A stretch of DNA of 49,905 bases from CAYQTL01 sp964420405 (lineage in GTDB: Bacteria; Acidobacteriota; Thermoanaerobaculia; Thermoanaerobaculales; Sulfomarinibacteraceae), in assembly GCA_964420405.1 (NCBI GenBank), contig CAYQTL010000029.1, forward strand, positions 1 to 49,905. The letters are read 5' to 3'. Position 1 is the stretch's first letter; the number at the start of each line of letters is the position of its first letter. This document shows, in pieces, positions 1 to 8,810 of this stretch. The notes below the pieces were generated by a model. It saw only the letters and a list, made by a program, of their open reading frames with translations, was not told where the DNA came from and ran no database searches. Made by a program: the position numbers and the translations under genes.

Positions 1-1
1 C

Positions 2-625
2 GTGACGGTCCGCCTCCTGCTCGCCGACGACCACCTGCTGTTCCGCCAGGGCCTGCGGGCGCTGCTCGAGCCGATGCCGGGGTTCGAGGTCGTGGGCGAG
101 GCGGCGGACGGCCGCGAGGCGATCCGCAGGTCCGCCGAGCTCGAGCCCGACGTGGTCGTGATGGACCTGACGATGCCCGGGCTCAACGGCTTCGACGCCA
201 CGCGGGAGCTCGCCGACCGCCTGCCGGCGTGTCGGGTGGTGGTGCTGTCGATGCACTCGGACCCGCGCTTCGTCGCGCGGGCGCTCGACGCGGGGGCCGT
301 CGGCTACGTCCTCAAGGAGGCGGCGTTCGACGAGCTGGCCCACGCGATCCGGGCCGCCGTAAGGGGCGGGCGGTTCCTGAGCGTCCGCCTGCGGCAGGCG
401 GTCCCCGGTGCGGCGGAGGAGACGATACCGCTGTCTCCCCGCGAGCGCGAGGTGGTCCAGCTGCTCGCGGAGGGCCGCGGCACCCGCGGCGCGGCCGAGA
501 CCCTCGGCATCAGCCCGAAGACCGTCGAGACCCACCGCGCCAACGCCATGCGCAAGCTCGGAGTCGACTCGCTCGCCGAGCTGACAAAGTACGCGGTCCG
601 GGAAGGGCTCACGTCACTGGAGTGA
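2..625 (+). CDS. NarL/FixJ-family response regulator (REC + LuxR HTH)
   Basis: A two-component transcription factor of about 207 residues. The N-terminal receiver shows the acidic pair (ADDH, about residues 9-10), the phospho-acceptor Asp in VVVMDLTMPG (about residue 55) and the conserved Lys in VLKEAA (about 105). The C-terminal LuxR-type helix-turn-helix begins at LSPREREVVQLL and carries ISPKTVETHRANAMRKL, typical of NarL-class DNA-binding domains. The GTG at base 2 gives a normal family start, but it sits on the window edge, so a start or a cognate kinase upstream cannot be excluded. Family knowledge predicts phosphorylation by a histidine kinase followed by promoter binding; the target genes are unknown. 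The next gene is 299 bases downstream on the same strand. Confidence 0.93.
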   Translation: MTVRLLLADDHLLFRQGLRALLEPMPGFEVVGEAADGREAIRRSAELEPDVVVMDLTMPGLNGFDATRELADRLPACRVVVLSMHSDPRFVARALDAGAVGYVLKEAAFDELAHAIRAAVRGGRFLSVRLRQAVPGAAEETIPLSPREREVVQLLAEGRGTRGAAETLGISPKTVETHRANAMRKLGVDSLAELTKYAVREGLTSLE

Positions 626-924
626 GCGCGAGCCCACCACCTCCCGCAAAGCAGGACACCGGGCACACCTGCGACCGCGGGGAACCGGCGACCGGGTCCG
701 TGGCCGCGACACAGGAGGCGACAGCGCGCGGCGGTGCCGCCGTGTCGACGAAAGTCGCCGCGGGATCGAGAGAGTGCTCATCGACGGGACACATCTCAGG
801 GTTTTCCTGATACGAGCGCGCGAGGTTCACCCATAGACTCGGAGCGGGAACTGCTGCGGACACCTCGCTGCCCCGGCCCTTCGCAGGTGACGCCGCATCG
901 GGATCCCGGGAGTCCGAACGACCG
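626..924. other. Intergenic region, no gene recognised
   Basis: A stretch of 299 bases between the NarL-type regulator and the hybrid kinase. Short reading frames cross it but none has a recognisable protein sequence or a good start. A TAnnnT hexamer (TAGACT, 834-839) has no convincing -35 partner. I see no hairpin followed by a T-run. Confidence 0.5.
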
Positions 925-3366
925 ATGTCACACACCGACACACCCACCTTCGAGCTTCTCCTCGTGGAGGACAACCCGGGCGACGCGCGGCTGATCCGCG
1001 AGCTGCTCGCCGAACGGCCGGAGAGGCTCGGGACCTTCGAGTCCGCCGAGACGGTCCGGGACGCGATCGCGATGCTCACGGGCCGGGGGCGGCCGTACGA
1101 CGCGATCCTTCTCGACCTGCGGCTCCCGGACAGCGCCGGCGTCGCCACGGTGCAGGCGATCGCCGCCGCCGCGCCCGCCACGCCGATCGTGGTGCTGACC
1201 GGCGACACCGACTCCGCCACCGCGATCCGCGCTCTCCAGGAGGGAGCCCAGGACTTCCTCGTCAAGGGCGAGCACGACGCGGAGGGGCTGTGGCGCGCGA
1301 TCCGGTACGCCGCCGAACGGCATGGGGCCCATCGCCGGATCGCCCACCTCAACCGGCTGCTGCGCGTGATCAGCGAGGTCAACCAGCTGATCGTCCGCGA
1401 GATCGACCGCGACCGAATGCTGTCGCAGGCGACCGCGATCCTGGTCGAGCACGGTGGGTTCCGGTGCGCGTGGTTCGGTCTCCCCTCCCCAGAGGGCGAC
1501 CTGGTACGGATGACCGCCCCGGCGGGTCTCGACGCCGGGCAGCTCGTCACGCTCGACGAGAGCTGCCAGCGGGATCCGGCGGATCCCGGACCGACAGTCG
1601 CCGCCGCCTCCTCGGCAGCGACGGTGGTGCTCGAGCGGGTCGACGACGCGAGCCGCCATCGCCTGTTCGCGAGGACCGCGGCAGCTCTCGGAATCGCGTC
1701 GACCGCCTCGGTGCCGCTCGTCGGCCGCCTCCGCACGCTCGGAGCGCTGACCGTGTGCAGCGGTCGGACCGGGGCGTTCGGCCAGGAGGAGCTGGCCCTG
1801 TTCGAGGAGCTCGCGGCCGACATCGCCTTCGCCCTCGAAGCGATGGAGGTCGACGCACTGCGCACGCGGGCCGAGCTGGAGCTGCGACGCCAGCGGGACT
1901 TCAACGCGGCGGTGCTCGACACGTCGGGCGCGCTGGTGGTGGTGCTCGACCGGGAGGGACGGATCGTCGAGCTCAACCGGACCTGCCTGGAGCTCACGGG
2001 GCGCTCGGAAGAGGAGGTGCGGGGCCGGAGGGTGTGGGACCTGTTCGTGCCGGAGGACGAGCGCGAGTCGGTGCTCGGCATCTTCCGGCGCCTGGTCGCC
2101 GGCGAGTTCCCCTCCCAGGCCGAGACGCCCTGGCTGGACCGCTCCGGCGAGCGCCGCACGATCGCCTGGAGCAACACGTGCCTGACCGACGACGCCGGCG
2201 ATGTCCGGTACGTCATCGGCACCGGCCTCGACATCACCGATCGCAACCGACTCCAGGAGCAGCTCCTGCACGCACAGCGGATGGAGGCCGTCGGCCGGCT
2301 GGCCGGCGGCGTCGCCCACGACTTCAACAACCTGCTGCAGGCGATCGCCGGGCTGCAGCGGGGGATGGAGCGCGACCGGCTCGACGCGGCGCGGTTCGCG
2401 GCCCGCGCTGCCGAGCTCGAAGGGCTGATCGAGCGTGGCGCGCGTCTGACCCGTCAGCTGCTGATCTTCTCCCGTCGCGAGCGGCCGCGGCGCGAGGAGG
2501 TCGACCTCGCCGCCACCGTCGACGGCGCGGCCGGCCTGGTCCGCCACCTGCTGCGCGAGAACATCCGCCTCGAGACCGAGATGCCGCCCGGCCCGGTGCC
2601 CGTGCTGGCCGACCGCGGCCAGCTCGAGCAGGTGATCGTCAACCTCGCGGTGAATGCCCAGGATGCCATGCCCGACGGCGGCCGGCTGACGATCCGGCTC
2701 GCTGGCCGCGACGGCACCGCACTGCTCGAGGTCCAGGACTCGGGGCATGGCATCCCCCTCGAGATCGCCGACCGGGTGTTCGAGCCGTTCTTCACCACCA
2801 AGGGTGCCGACCGCGGCACCGGCCTCGGGCTCGCCGTGGTGCACGACATCGTCACCGGCGCGGGCGGCGGAATCGGCGTCGAGTCCTCGCCGGACGGCAC
2901 GTGCTTCCGGATCGAGCTGCCGCTGGCGGACCCGCCGGGGGCTCCGGCTGGGCGGATTCCGGAGGCCGCCGTCGAGCTTCCGGCGGCACGCAACGAGACG
3001 GCCCGTCTGCTGGTGGTCGAGGACGAGGACCCCGTCCGCGAAGGCCTCGTGGAGCTCGCCGAGGCGCTCGGCCATCGGGTGGACGCGGCGCCCTCGACCG
3101 CCGTGGCGCGCCGGCTGGCGGCCGTCCACGAGCACGACCTGCTGCTGACCGACCTGCAGCTCACCGACGGCTCGGGGCTCGATCTCGCCAAGGAGCTGCT
3201 CGGTCGGCGGCCTGGCCTCGCGGTGGTGCTGATGTCGGGCTACACCGAGGAGGCCGCGTTGGCGGGCGCAGACGACCTCGGTATCCGCTTCCTGGAGAAG
3301 CCGTTCGGTCTCGCGCGCCTGCGCGAGGAGCTCGCCGCGGCACTGGCCTCGTGTCGCGACCGATGA
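925..3366 (+). CDS. Hybrid sensor histidine kinase, REC-GAF-PAS-HisKA-HATPase-REC
   Basis: A soluble 813-residue hybrid kinase without membrane segments. Domains in order: receiver (about 8-125, phospho-Asp 64 in ILLDLRLPDS), GAF-like region (about 145-310), PAS (about 325-440), HisKA with acceptor His465 in GGVAHDFNNLLQA, HATPase with the N-box Asn577 and glycine-rich GTGLGLAVVH, and a second receiver (about 693-810, phospho-Asp743, Lys792 in EKPFG). Receivers at both ends suggest that it takes input from one kinase and relays phosphate internally; that is inference. The ATG at 925 has GGGAG about 11 bases upstream. No DNA-binding output is present, so it must signal through a partner such as the regulators around it. 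Confidence 0.93.
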   Translation: MSHTDTPTFELLLVEDNPGDARLIRELLAERPERLGTFESAETVRDAIAMLTGRGRPYDAILLDLRLPDSAGVATVQAIAAAAPATPIVVLTGDTDSATAIRALQEGAQDFLVKGEHDAEGLWRAIRYAAERHGAHRRIAHLNRLLRVISEVNQLIVREIDRDRMLSQATAILVEHGGFRCAWFGLPSPEGDLVRMTAPAGLDAGQLVTLDESCQRDPADPGPTVAAASSAATVVLERVDDASRHRLFARTAAALGIASTASVPLVGRLRTLGALTVCSGRTGAFGQEELALFEELAADIAFALEAMEVDALRTRAELELRRQRDFNAAVLDTSGALVVVLDREGRIVELNRTCLELTGRSEEEVRGRRVWDLFVPEDERESVLGIFRRLVAGEFPSQAETPWLDRSGERRTIAWSNTCLTDDAGDVRYVIGTGLDITDRNRLQEQLLHAQRMEAVGRLAGGVAHDFNNLLQAIAGLQRGMERDRLDAARFAARAAELEGLIERGARLTRQLLIFSRRERPRREEVDLAATVDGAAGLVRHLLRENIRLETEMPPGPVPVLADRGQLEQVIVNLAVNAQDAMPDGGRLTIRLAGRDGTALLEVQDSGHGIPLEIADRVFEPFFTTKGADRGTGLGLAVVHDIVTGAGGGIGVESSPDGTCFRIELPLADPPGAPAGRIPEAAVELPAARNETARLLVVEDEDPVREGLVELAEALGHRVDAAPSTAVARRLAAVHEHDLLLTDLQLTDGSGLDLAKELLGRRPGLAVVLMSGYTEEAALAGADDLGIRFLEKPFGLARLREELAAALASCRDR

Positions 3367-3460
3367 CGCGGGACGCGGCCGGTCCGGAGCGGCGCCCACG
3401 GGAACGTGTCCGGGACACCGCCGGACGACGGGCTCCGCGCAGCCCGAAGGAGTGACGCGA

Positions 3461-4654
3461 ATGACCCTCTCCGACCGACGACACGAGCTCGAGGCGATGG
3501 AGCGCGACGCGCTGGTCGAGCGCGTCCTCGAGCTCGAGGACGAGGTGCGACGGAGCGGCCCGGGGACCGCCGGCCCCCGCTACGACGAGATCTTCCAGCG
3601 GGCGCCGTTCGCGGGGGCTCTGCTCGAGCCCGACGGCACCGTGGTGCACGCCAACCGGGCCCTCGAGGAGCTGGTCGGCTACAGCGCCGAGCGGCTCGCG
3701 ACGATGAGCTTCGTGGAGTTCACCCATCCCGACGACGTCGAGAAGGACTGGACGCAGTTCCGGCTGCTGGCCGAGGGCGGGCTCGACGAGTACGACATGG
3801 AAAAGCGGTACCTGCACGCGGACGGCCGACTGGTGTGGGGACGCCTCGCCGTGACGGCCATCCGCCGGCCCGACGGGTCACTCCAGCACATCGTCGGCAT
3901 GGTCGAGGACATCACCGAGGAGAAGCGGATCAGGACCGAGCTGGAGGAGCTGGCCGACGACCTGCGGCGGTCCAACGAGGAGCTGCAGCAGTTCGCCTAC
4001 GTCGCCTCCCACGATCTGCAGGAGCCGCTGCGGATGGTGACCAGCTACCTCCAGCTGATCGAACGGCGCTACACCGGCCTCCTCGATGACAGCGGCAGGG
4101 AGTTCATCGCCTTCGCCGTCGACGGGGCGATCCGCATGAGGGCTCTCATCAACGGCCTGCTCGAGCTGTCAAGCATCGGCACGCACGGCGCGGAGCCCGC
4201 CCCGGTGGACGCCGGCGAGGTCGTCACCGAGGTGCTGCGCGACCTCGAGGAGCTGACCCGCGAGAGCGGCGCCACCGTGGAGGTCGGTCCGCTGCCGATG
4301 GTCGTGGCCGATCGTACGCAGCTCGCCCAGCTCCTCGCGAACCTGCTCGGCAACGCCCTCAAGTTCCGCGGCGACGGCCCGGCGCGCATCGAGGTCACCG
4401 CCGATGAGGCCGATGGCGGGATGGTCCGCTTCGCCATCCGCGACCACGGCATCGGCGTCGAGCCCGAGCACGCCGAGCGGGTGTTCGGCATCTTCGAGCG
4501 CCTGCACCCCCGCGGCCGGTACCCCGGAACCGGCATCGGTCTGGCCGTGTGTCGCAGGATCGTGGAACGGCACGGCGGCACCATCGGCGTCGAGCCGGCT
4601 CCCGGCGGCGGCTCGACGTTCTGGTTCACCCTGCAGGTGGCCGGCGATGCCTGA
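3461..4654 (+). CDS. PAS sensor histidine kinase, phytochrome-class catalytic core
   Basis: A 397-residue soluble kinase. A PAS domain (about 40-152) with the PAC ending IVGMVEDITEEK is followed by a short coiled linker, a HisKA domain with His184 in VASHDLQEPLRMV and a HATPase domain (Asn298; GTGIGLAVCRRIV). The ASHDLQEPLR signature is typical of cyanobacterial phytochrome-like kinases that pair with Rcp1-type single-domain regulators, and one such regulator lies at 7698-8147. I preferred the ATG at 3461 because AAGGAG (3447-3452) stands 8 bases upstream; a GTG at 3452 is in frame. The end overlaps the next kinase by 8 bases, implying translational coupling. Its catalytic half is closely similar to that of the next gene. 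Confidence 0.92.
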   Translation: MTLSDRRHELEAMERDALVERVLELEDEVRRSGPGTAGPRYDEIFQRAPFAGALLEPDGTVVHANRALEELVGYSAERLATMSFVEFTHPDDVEKDWTQFRLLAEGGLDEYDMEKRYLHADGRLVWGRLAVTAIRRPDGSLQHIVGMVEDITEEKRIRTELEELADDLRRSNEELQQFAYVASHDLQEPLRMVTSYLQLIERRYTGLLDDSGREFIAFAVDGAIRMRALINGLLELSSIGTHGAEPAPVDAGEVVTEVLRDLEELTRESGATVEVGPLPMVVADRTQLAQLLANLLGNALKFRGDGPARIEVTADEADGGMVRFAIRDHGIGVEPEHAERVFGIFERLHPRGRYPGTGIGLAVCRRIVERHGGTIGVEPAPGGGSTFWFTLQVAGDA

Positions 4655-6620
4655 CGCGAGCGACGACCGGGATGGCGCGGAGGACGCCGCCGGGCGGACC
4701 GGCCTCGGGCACGGCCCGCGGATCGCAGACGACCTGATCGACAGCCTCCCTGGCGTGTTCTACGTGTTCGACGTCGAGCTGCGGTTCCTGCGCTGGAACC
4801 GGGCCTTCGAGGAGGTGACGGGGTACGGGCGGTCCGAGTTCGAGCGGATGTCGCCGCTCGACCTGTTCGCCGAAGAGGAGCGCGAGAGGGTCGCCGCCGG
4901 GATCGGCGAGGCTTTCGGGTCCGGCGCCTCGGGCGTCGACGCGGACCTGGTGGCGAAGGACGGCACCCGCACCCCCTACCACTTCACCGGCCGGCGGTCG
5001 GAGTCCGGCGGACGGCCGGTGCTCGTCGGCATGGGCATCGACATCTCGCAGCGCCGCCGATCCGAGACCGAGCGCCACCGCCTCGTCCTGGACATGGGCG
5101 AGCGGATCAAGGAGCTGCGCTGCCTGCACGACGTGACGGAGGCGGTCCGAAGCGCCGAGGACCTCCAGGAGATGCTGGCGCGGGTCGCGGCGGTCCTGCC
5201 GCGGGGCCTGCAGCACCCTGAGGCCACCCGCGGCCGCGTGGTGTTCGACGGCCGCAGCTACGACAGCGCACCGTTCGACCCGACGCCGGTCCGGATGTCG
5301 TCGGACATCGTCGTCGAGGGCCGACCCCGCGGGCGGGCGGAGGTGTTCCTGGTCGGCGACGGCGACCCCGTCGCCGGCGAGCCGTTCCTCGAGGAGGAGC
5401 GGGAGCTGCTGGGAAGCGTCGCCGCCGCGCTCGGCGAGGCGGTGGCGCGGCGGGAGTCGGAGGCGCGGTACCGCAGCCTGTTCGCCTCGGTGCCGGTGTC
5501 GATCTGGGACGAGGACTGGACCGAGATCCTGGCCGTCGTGCGTCAGCTGCGCCGCTCGGGGGAGACCGACTTCCGCCGCTACTTCGAGGAGCACCCGGAC
5601 GTGGTCCGGGACTGCCTGCGGAAGGTCCGGGTCCGGGACGTCAACCAGGCGACCCTCGACCTGTTCGGCGCCCACGACACGGAGCAGATGCTCGGCTCCC
5701 TCGAGACCGTGTTCGCGACCCCGGACATCCTGCCCGGGTTCGTCGGCGAGCTCGTGGCCCTGGCGGAAGGCCGGCGGCTGTATCGCACGGAGATGGCTCT
5801 CAACACGGTTCGCGGCGACCGGATCGCCGTCCTGCTGACCATGGCGTTCCCGCCCGAAGGCGACCCGTCCGGCCGTGTGCTGGTGAGCGTGATGGACATC
5901 AGCGAGCTGCAACGGGCCATGGCGGCCCTCGAGGAGTCCAACGCCGAGCTCGAGCAGTTCGCCCACGTCGCCTCCCACGACCTGCAGGAGCCGCTGCGCA
6001 TGGTCGCGAGCTACCTCCAGCTCATCGAGCGCCGCTACGCCGGCGCGCTGGACGACGACGGCCGCGAGTTCATCGCCTTCGCCGTCGACGGCGCCCGGCG
6101 AATGAAGCGGATGATCAACGACCTGCTGTCGTTCTCCCGCATCGTCACCCGCGGCGGGGAGCTGCGCCCGGCGGACAGCACCGAGGCGCTGCAGGCGGCT
6201 GCGGGCGAGCTCGAGGCGACCCTCGCCCGCAGCGGCGCGACGCTCACGTTCTCGGGTCTGCCTCCGGTTCTCGCCGATTCCGACCAGCTCCGCCAGCTGT
6301 TCCGGAACCTGCTCGACAACGCTGTCAAGTTCCGCCGGAACGCACCACCCGAGATCCACGTCGGCGCGGTGGCCGAGGACGACGGCTGGTGGCGGTTCGA
6401 CGTCCGCGACAACGGCATCGGCATCGAGCCCGGGTACGCCGAGCGGGTGTTCGAGATCTTCCAGCGGCTGCACGCGTCGTCGGTCTACCCCGGCTCGGGG
6501 ATCGGGCTCGCGATCTGCCGCCGGATCGTGGCTCGACACGGCGGCCGCATCTGGTTCGAGTCGGTGCCCGGCGAGGGAACCACGTTCTCGTTCACCCTTC
6601 AGGCCGCGACGGGCCTCTGA
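4647..6620 (+). CDS. Multi-PAS sensor histidine kinase, phytochrome-class core
   Basis: A 657-residue soluble kinase. The order is PAS1 (about 30-135), a divergent GAF-like region (about 155-265, IKELRCLHDVTEAV), PAS2 (about 272-420, with an unusual insertion around residues 285-330), HisKA with His444 in VASHDLQEPLRMV and HATPase ending at FTLQAATGL. The ATG at 4647 overlaps the TGA of the preceding kinase and is preceded by AGGTGG. The frame is open further upstream, but that stretch is a shadow of the preceding gene. From about residue 435 on, it is nearly superimposable on the preceding kinase, so the two look like a tandem duplication of the catalytic half with different sensor modules. 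No transmembrane segments are visible. Confidence 0.92.
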   Translation: MPDASDDRDGAEDAAGRTGLGHGPRIADDLIDSLPGVFYVFDVELRFLRWNRAFEEVTGYGRSEFERMSPLDLFAEEERERVAAGIGEAFGSGASGVDADLVAKDGTRTPYHFTGRRSESGGRPVLVGMGIDISQRRRSETERHRLVLDMGERIKELRCLHDVTEAVRSAEDLQEMLARVAAVLPRGLQHPEATRGRVVFDGRSYDSAPFDPTPVRMSSDIVVEGRPRGRAEVFLVGDGDPVAGEPFLEEERELLGSVAAALGEAVARRESEARYRSLFASVPVSIWDEDWTEILAVVRQLRRSGETDFRRYFEEHPDVVRDCLRKVRVRDVNQATLDLFGAHDTEQMLGSLETVFATPDILPGFVGELVALAEGRRLYRTEMALNTVRGDRIAVLLTMAFPPEGDPSGRVLVSVMDISELQRAMAALEESNAELEQFAHVASHDLQEPLRMVASYLQLIERRYAGALDDDGREFIAFAVDGARRMKRMINDLLSFSRIVTRGGELRPADSTEALQAAAGELEATLARSGATLTFSGLPPVLADSDQLRQLFRNLLDNAVKFRRNAPPEIHVGAVAEDDGWWRFDVRDNGIGIEPGYAERVFEIFQRLHASSVYPGSGIGLAICRRIVARHGGRIWFESVPGEGTTFSFTLQAATGL

Positions 6621-6637
6621 TATGATCGGGGCATATC
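6598..6637 (+). promoter_or_regulatory. Candidate promoter with overlapping palindrome before the PAS gene
   Basis: TATGAT (6621-6626) matches the sigma70 -10 consensus in five of six bases. TTCAGG (6598-6603), a weak -35, stands 17 bases upstream. A perfect inverted repeat, GATATG (6619-6624) and CATATC (6632-6637) with a 7-base spacer, covers the -10 and the expected start site, where a repressor could bind. The start would give a leader of about 33 bases with GAGG 9 bases before the ATG at 6666. Confidence 0.4.
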
Positions 6638-6665
6638 GGCAACCTGGACAGCGAGGACACCCACC

Positions 6666-7067
6666 ATGAGTTCCGGATCAGTGCCCGCGAGCGTAGCGGA
6701 CCCGCAGCGAGATGCGATCGCCACGATCGCCGGCACCTCCATGCTGTACCGCTGCCTCAACGACTCCGAGTGGACCATGCTCGAGGTCAGCGCGGGCTGC
6801 CGCGACGTGACCGGGTACCCGCCGGAGACCATCGTCGGCAACCACTCGCGGTCCTACGCCACCCTGATCGTGCCCGACGACCGGATCGAGGTCTCCGCGG
6901 AGGTCCAGCAGGCGCTGACCGAGCGCCGCCCGTTCCAGATCAGCTACCGGATCCGGCATGCGGACGGGTCCATCCGCCGGGTCTGGGAGCAGGGCTGGGG
7001 CCGGTTCGACTCCGACGGCCGGCCGAGCTCGATCGAAGGCGTCATCATCGGACCGGAGACGGCGTAG
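6666..7067 (+). CDS. Stand-alone PAS domain protein
   Basis: A 133-residue protein made almost entirely of one PAS_3-like domain (about 22-130). The core features are WTMLEVSAGCRDVTGY, the LIVPDDR turn and the terminal RIRHADGSIRRVWEQG strand. There is no kinase, cyclase, HTH or membrane segment, so it has no output of its own and probably works by binding a partner, perhaps one of the neighbouring kinases. It lies 45 bases after the multi-PAS kinase and appears to have its own promoter (TATGAT at 6621). The start has GAGG 9 bases upstream. The family is certain; the ligand and partner are unknown. Confidence 0.8.
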   Translation: MSSGSVPASVADPQRDAIATIAGTSMLYRCLNDSEWTMLEVSAGCRDVTGYPPETIVGNHSRSYATLIVPDDRIEVSAEVQQALTERRPFQISYRIRHADGSIRRVWEQGWGRFDSDGRPSSIEGVIIGPETA

Positions 7068-7254
7068 GCCGGCACCGTTCTGCGGCAGGCCGGCACCGGC
7101 GGCAGTGACCGGATCCGCGACACGCTGCACGAAGTCGCGGACGCGGCAGGCTGAAACCGTCACTGCCGACAACGGCTGACGCTGCCACCCCGATCCGGAC
7201 CGCCCCATCGGGACGGGGGACGGGATCGGAGGCGGCCGGGCTGCGGAGCTCGGT

Positions 7255-7440
7255 GGAGGTCCTTCGACTCGCTCCGCGCCCTGAAGGGCGCTCCGGCCTC
7301 AGGAAGACGCCTGGTGGCGGCCGCCTCCGTGCCCCGTCCCACTCCGTCGCCTCAGGATGACGGCTGGTGGCGACCGCCTCCGCGCCGTCATCCTGAGCGA
7401 GCGGCACGCCGGCAGGCGTGACGGGGTTCGAAGGACCTCC
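7255..7440. mobile_element. 186-bp MITE-like element with 13-bp terminal inverted repeats
   Basis: GGAGGTCCTTCGA (7255-7267) is repeated perfectly in inverted orientation as TCGAAGGACCTCC (7428-7440). Inside lies a second perfect inverted repeat, CTCAGGATGACGGC (7351-7364) and GCCGTCATCCTGAG (7384-7397). No open frame of its own is recognisable. The left end and the CTCAGGATGACGG motif recur in the same order and strand at 36294-36375, and a degenerate piece occurs at 32977-32990. This architecture suggests a non-autonomous mobile or REP-like palindromic element; mobility is inferred. Confidence 0.65.
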
Positions 7441-7470
7441 CCCGACGTCCGTCCCCCGTCCGCCTCCGGT

Positions 7471-7496
7471 CCGATCCCGATCCCGATCCCGACGAG
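7471..7496. repeat. CCGATC hexamer array
   Basis: Four tandem hexamers of the CCGATC type, ending in CCGACGAG. This is one of several similar arrays in intergenic regions of this window (12137, 19746, 21461, 23734, 30549). Confidence 0.7.
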
Positions 7497-7544
7497 TGTG
7501 GGAACCGATCCACGAGTGGCCAACGGATCCGGTGCCGGGGAGGC

Positions 7545-7652
7545 CGTCGCTGTCGCTGTCCCTGTCGCTGACCCTGTCCCTGTCGCTGACCCTGTCCCTG
7601 TCGCTGACCCTGCCCCTGCCTCTGTCCTTGTCGCCGTCCCTGTCGCCGACCC
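7545..7652. repeat. Hexamer array with an 18-bp unit in three tandem copies
   Basis: A run of GTCGCT/GTCCCT-type hexamers. At 7561-7578, 7579-7596 and 7597-7614 the 18-bp unit CCTGTCGCTGACCCTGTC is repeated, the third copy with one change. The array lies in a non-coding region; copy number could vary between strains by replication slippage. Confidence 0.8.
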
Positions 7653-7697
7653 CGCTCCGAACACGGACGCGGTCACGGACACGGGATTCCGGTCAGC

Positions 7698-8147
<450 letters not shown>

Positions 8148-8263
8148 GGTCTATCCCTTCCCGTCCCGGCACGCTCGATCCCCAACCGCGATCGAGCCGG
8201 CCCCGAAAGGACCGGACGGGACGCGACGCAGCTGGATCGGGGTCGGGTCGTCACGCTTGCGCC

Positions 8264-8269
8264 ATGATA
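8264..8269 (-). promoter_or_regulatory. Candidate -10 box upstream of the Rcp1-like gene
   Basis: On the minus strand this reads TATCAT, five of six to the -10 consensus, about 117 bases before the regulator's ATG. No good -35 is seen. Nine bases downstream a GTG (8252-8254) opens a 36-codon frame that ends in a TGA overlapping the regulator's ATG. Confidence 0.3.
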
Positions 8270-8309
8270 CCAGCCGGCCTGTGCAGGCCGCCGCGCTGCG
8301 CGACGCTCG

Positions 8310-8540
8310 TCAGGCGAGGTCGACCAGCGGCTCCGGGTGCACCCAGTCCATCGAGTCGGCGGCGTCGAGCTCGTCGGCGCCGTCTCCCTCCCACACCGCC
8401 GTGGACTGGTCGCACGACGGACACGCGTACTCCTCGCCGGTCTCGGTGCTGTCGGACCGTTCCGCCGACCAGTGCTCGGGCTCGCCGCAGTACGAGCAGC
8501 TCGCCCGCGGCAACGTCTGCATCGAAAACAGCTCGTGCAT
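8310..8540 (-). CDS. Small zinc-ribbon protein, function unknown
   Basis: A 76-residue acidic protein with two CxxC knuckles, Cys15/Cys18 in CSYC and Cys40/Cys43 in CPSC, spaced as in a four-cysteine zinc ribbon. The C-terminal third is rich in Asp and Glu. The start is supported by GAAGGAG 9 bases before the ATG. I do not recognise a named family. Zinc binding is inferred from the cysteine spacing. It lies downstream of the phn transporter on the same strand, separated by 270 bases that include a hairpin, so it is probably transcribed separately. Confidence 0.7.
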   Translation of the reverse strand: MHELFSMQTLPRASCSYCGEPEHWSAERSDSTETGEEYACPSCDQSTAVWEGDGADELDAADSMDWVHPEPLVDLA

Positions 8541-8786
8541 GAGATCAGGTCTCCTTCAACGAGGAAGGTATCCCCCGACCGACCCCCGGTAAAGGCACAC
8601 CGCGTCGAAGCTCGTGTCGTCGTGCGGCAAGCCCCACCGCGACCTGTCCGTTCCGTACCCCGCTTTGACGAACCCCGCCAGTCGCATCGCCGGCCGAAGA
8701 ATGGACAGCGGCAGCGGGAGCACCGACCCTCGCCGGGAGGCGCGGCCGACTCGACGTCGACCGGATCTCCGCCTGGCGGTTCCGTA

Positions 8787-8809
8787 TCCGATTCGCGCAG
8801 CGAATCGGA
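8787..8809 (-). terminator. Hairpin just after the phnE stop
   Basis: A perfect 10-bp stem (8787-8796 with 8800-8809, core CCGATTCGC/GCGAATCGG) closes a 3-base loop immediately downstream of the phnE TGA on the minus strand. There is no T-run, so it is at best an atypical terminator or an mRNA-stabilising 3' hairpin. Confidence 0.5.
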
Positions 8810-8810
8810 A

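Larger units (their letters stand above)
7068..7697. other. Long intergenic region filled with repeats
   Basis: A region of 630 bases between the convergent PAS and Rcp1-like genes. I see no convincing gene. It contains an inverted-repeat-bounded element (7255-7440), a CCGATC array (7471-7496) and a hexamer-based array including an 18-bp unit repeated three times (7561-7614). Open frames across the array encode only VPVADP-type low-complexity sequence and are repeat artefacts. Confidence 0.7.

Noticed and set aside
928..3399. Minus-strand open frame of about 820 codons antisense to the hybrid kinase
   Set aside because: Shadow: no recognisable domains, and the plus strand encodes REC, GAF, PAS, HisKA and HATPase motifs.
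4404..4646. Upstream extension of the multi-PAS kinase
   Set aside because: These codons are the shifted-frame reading of the preceding kinase's HATPase; the ATG at 4647 with AGGTGG is the natural start.
7471..7652. CRISPR array
   Set aside because: The repeats are 6 and 18 bp and directly abutting, with no unique spacers and no cas genes.
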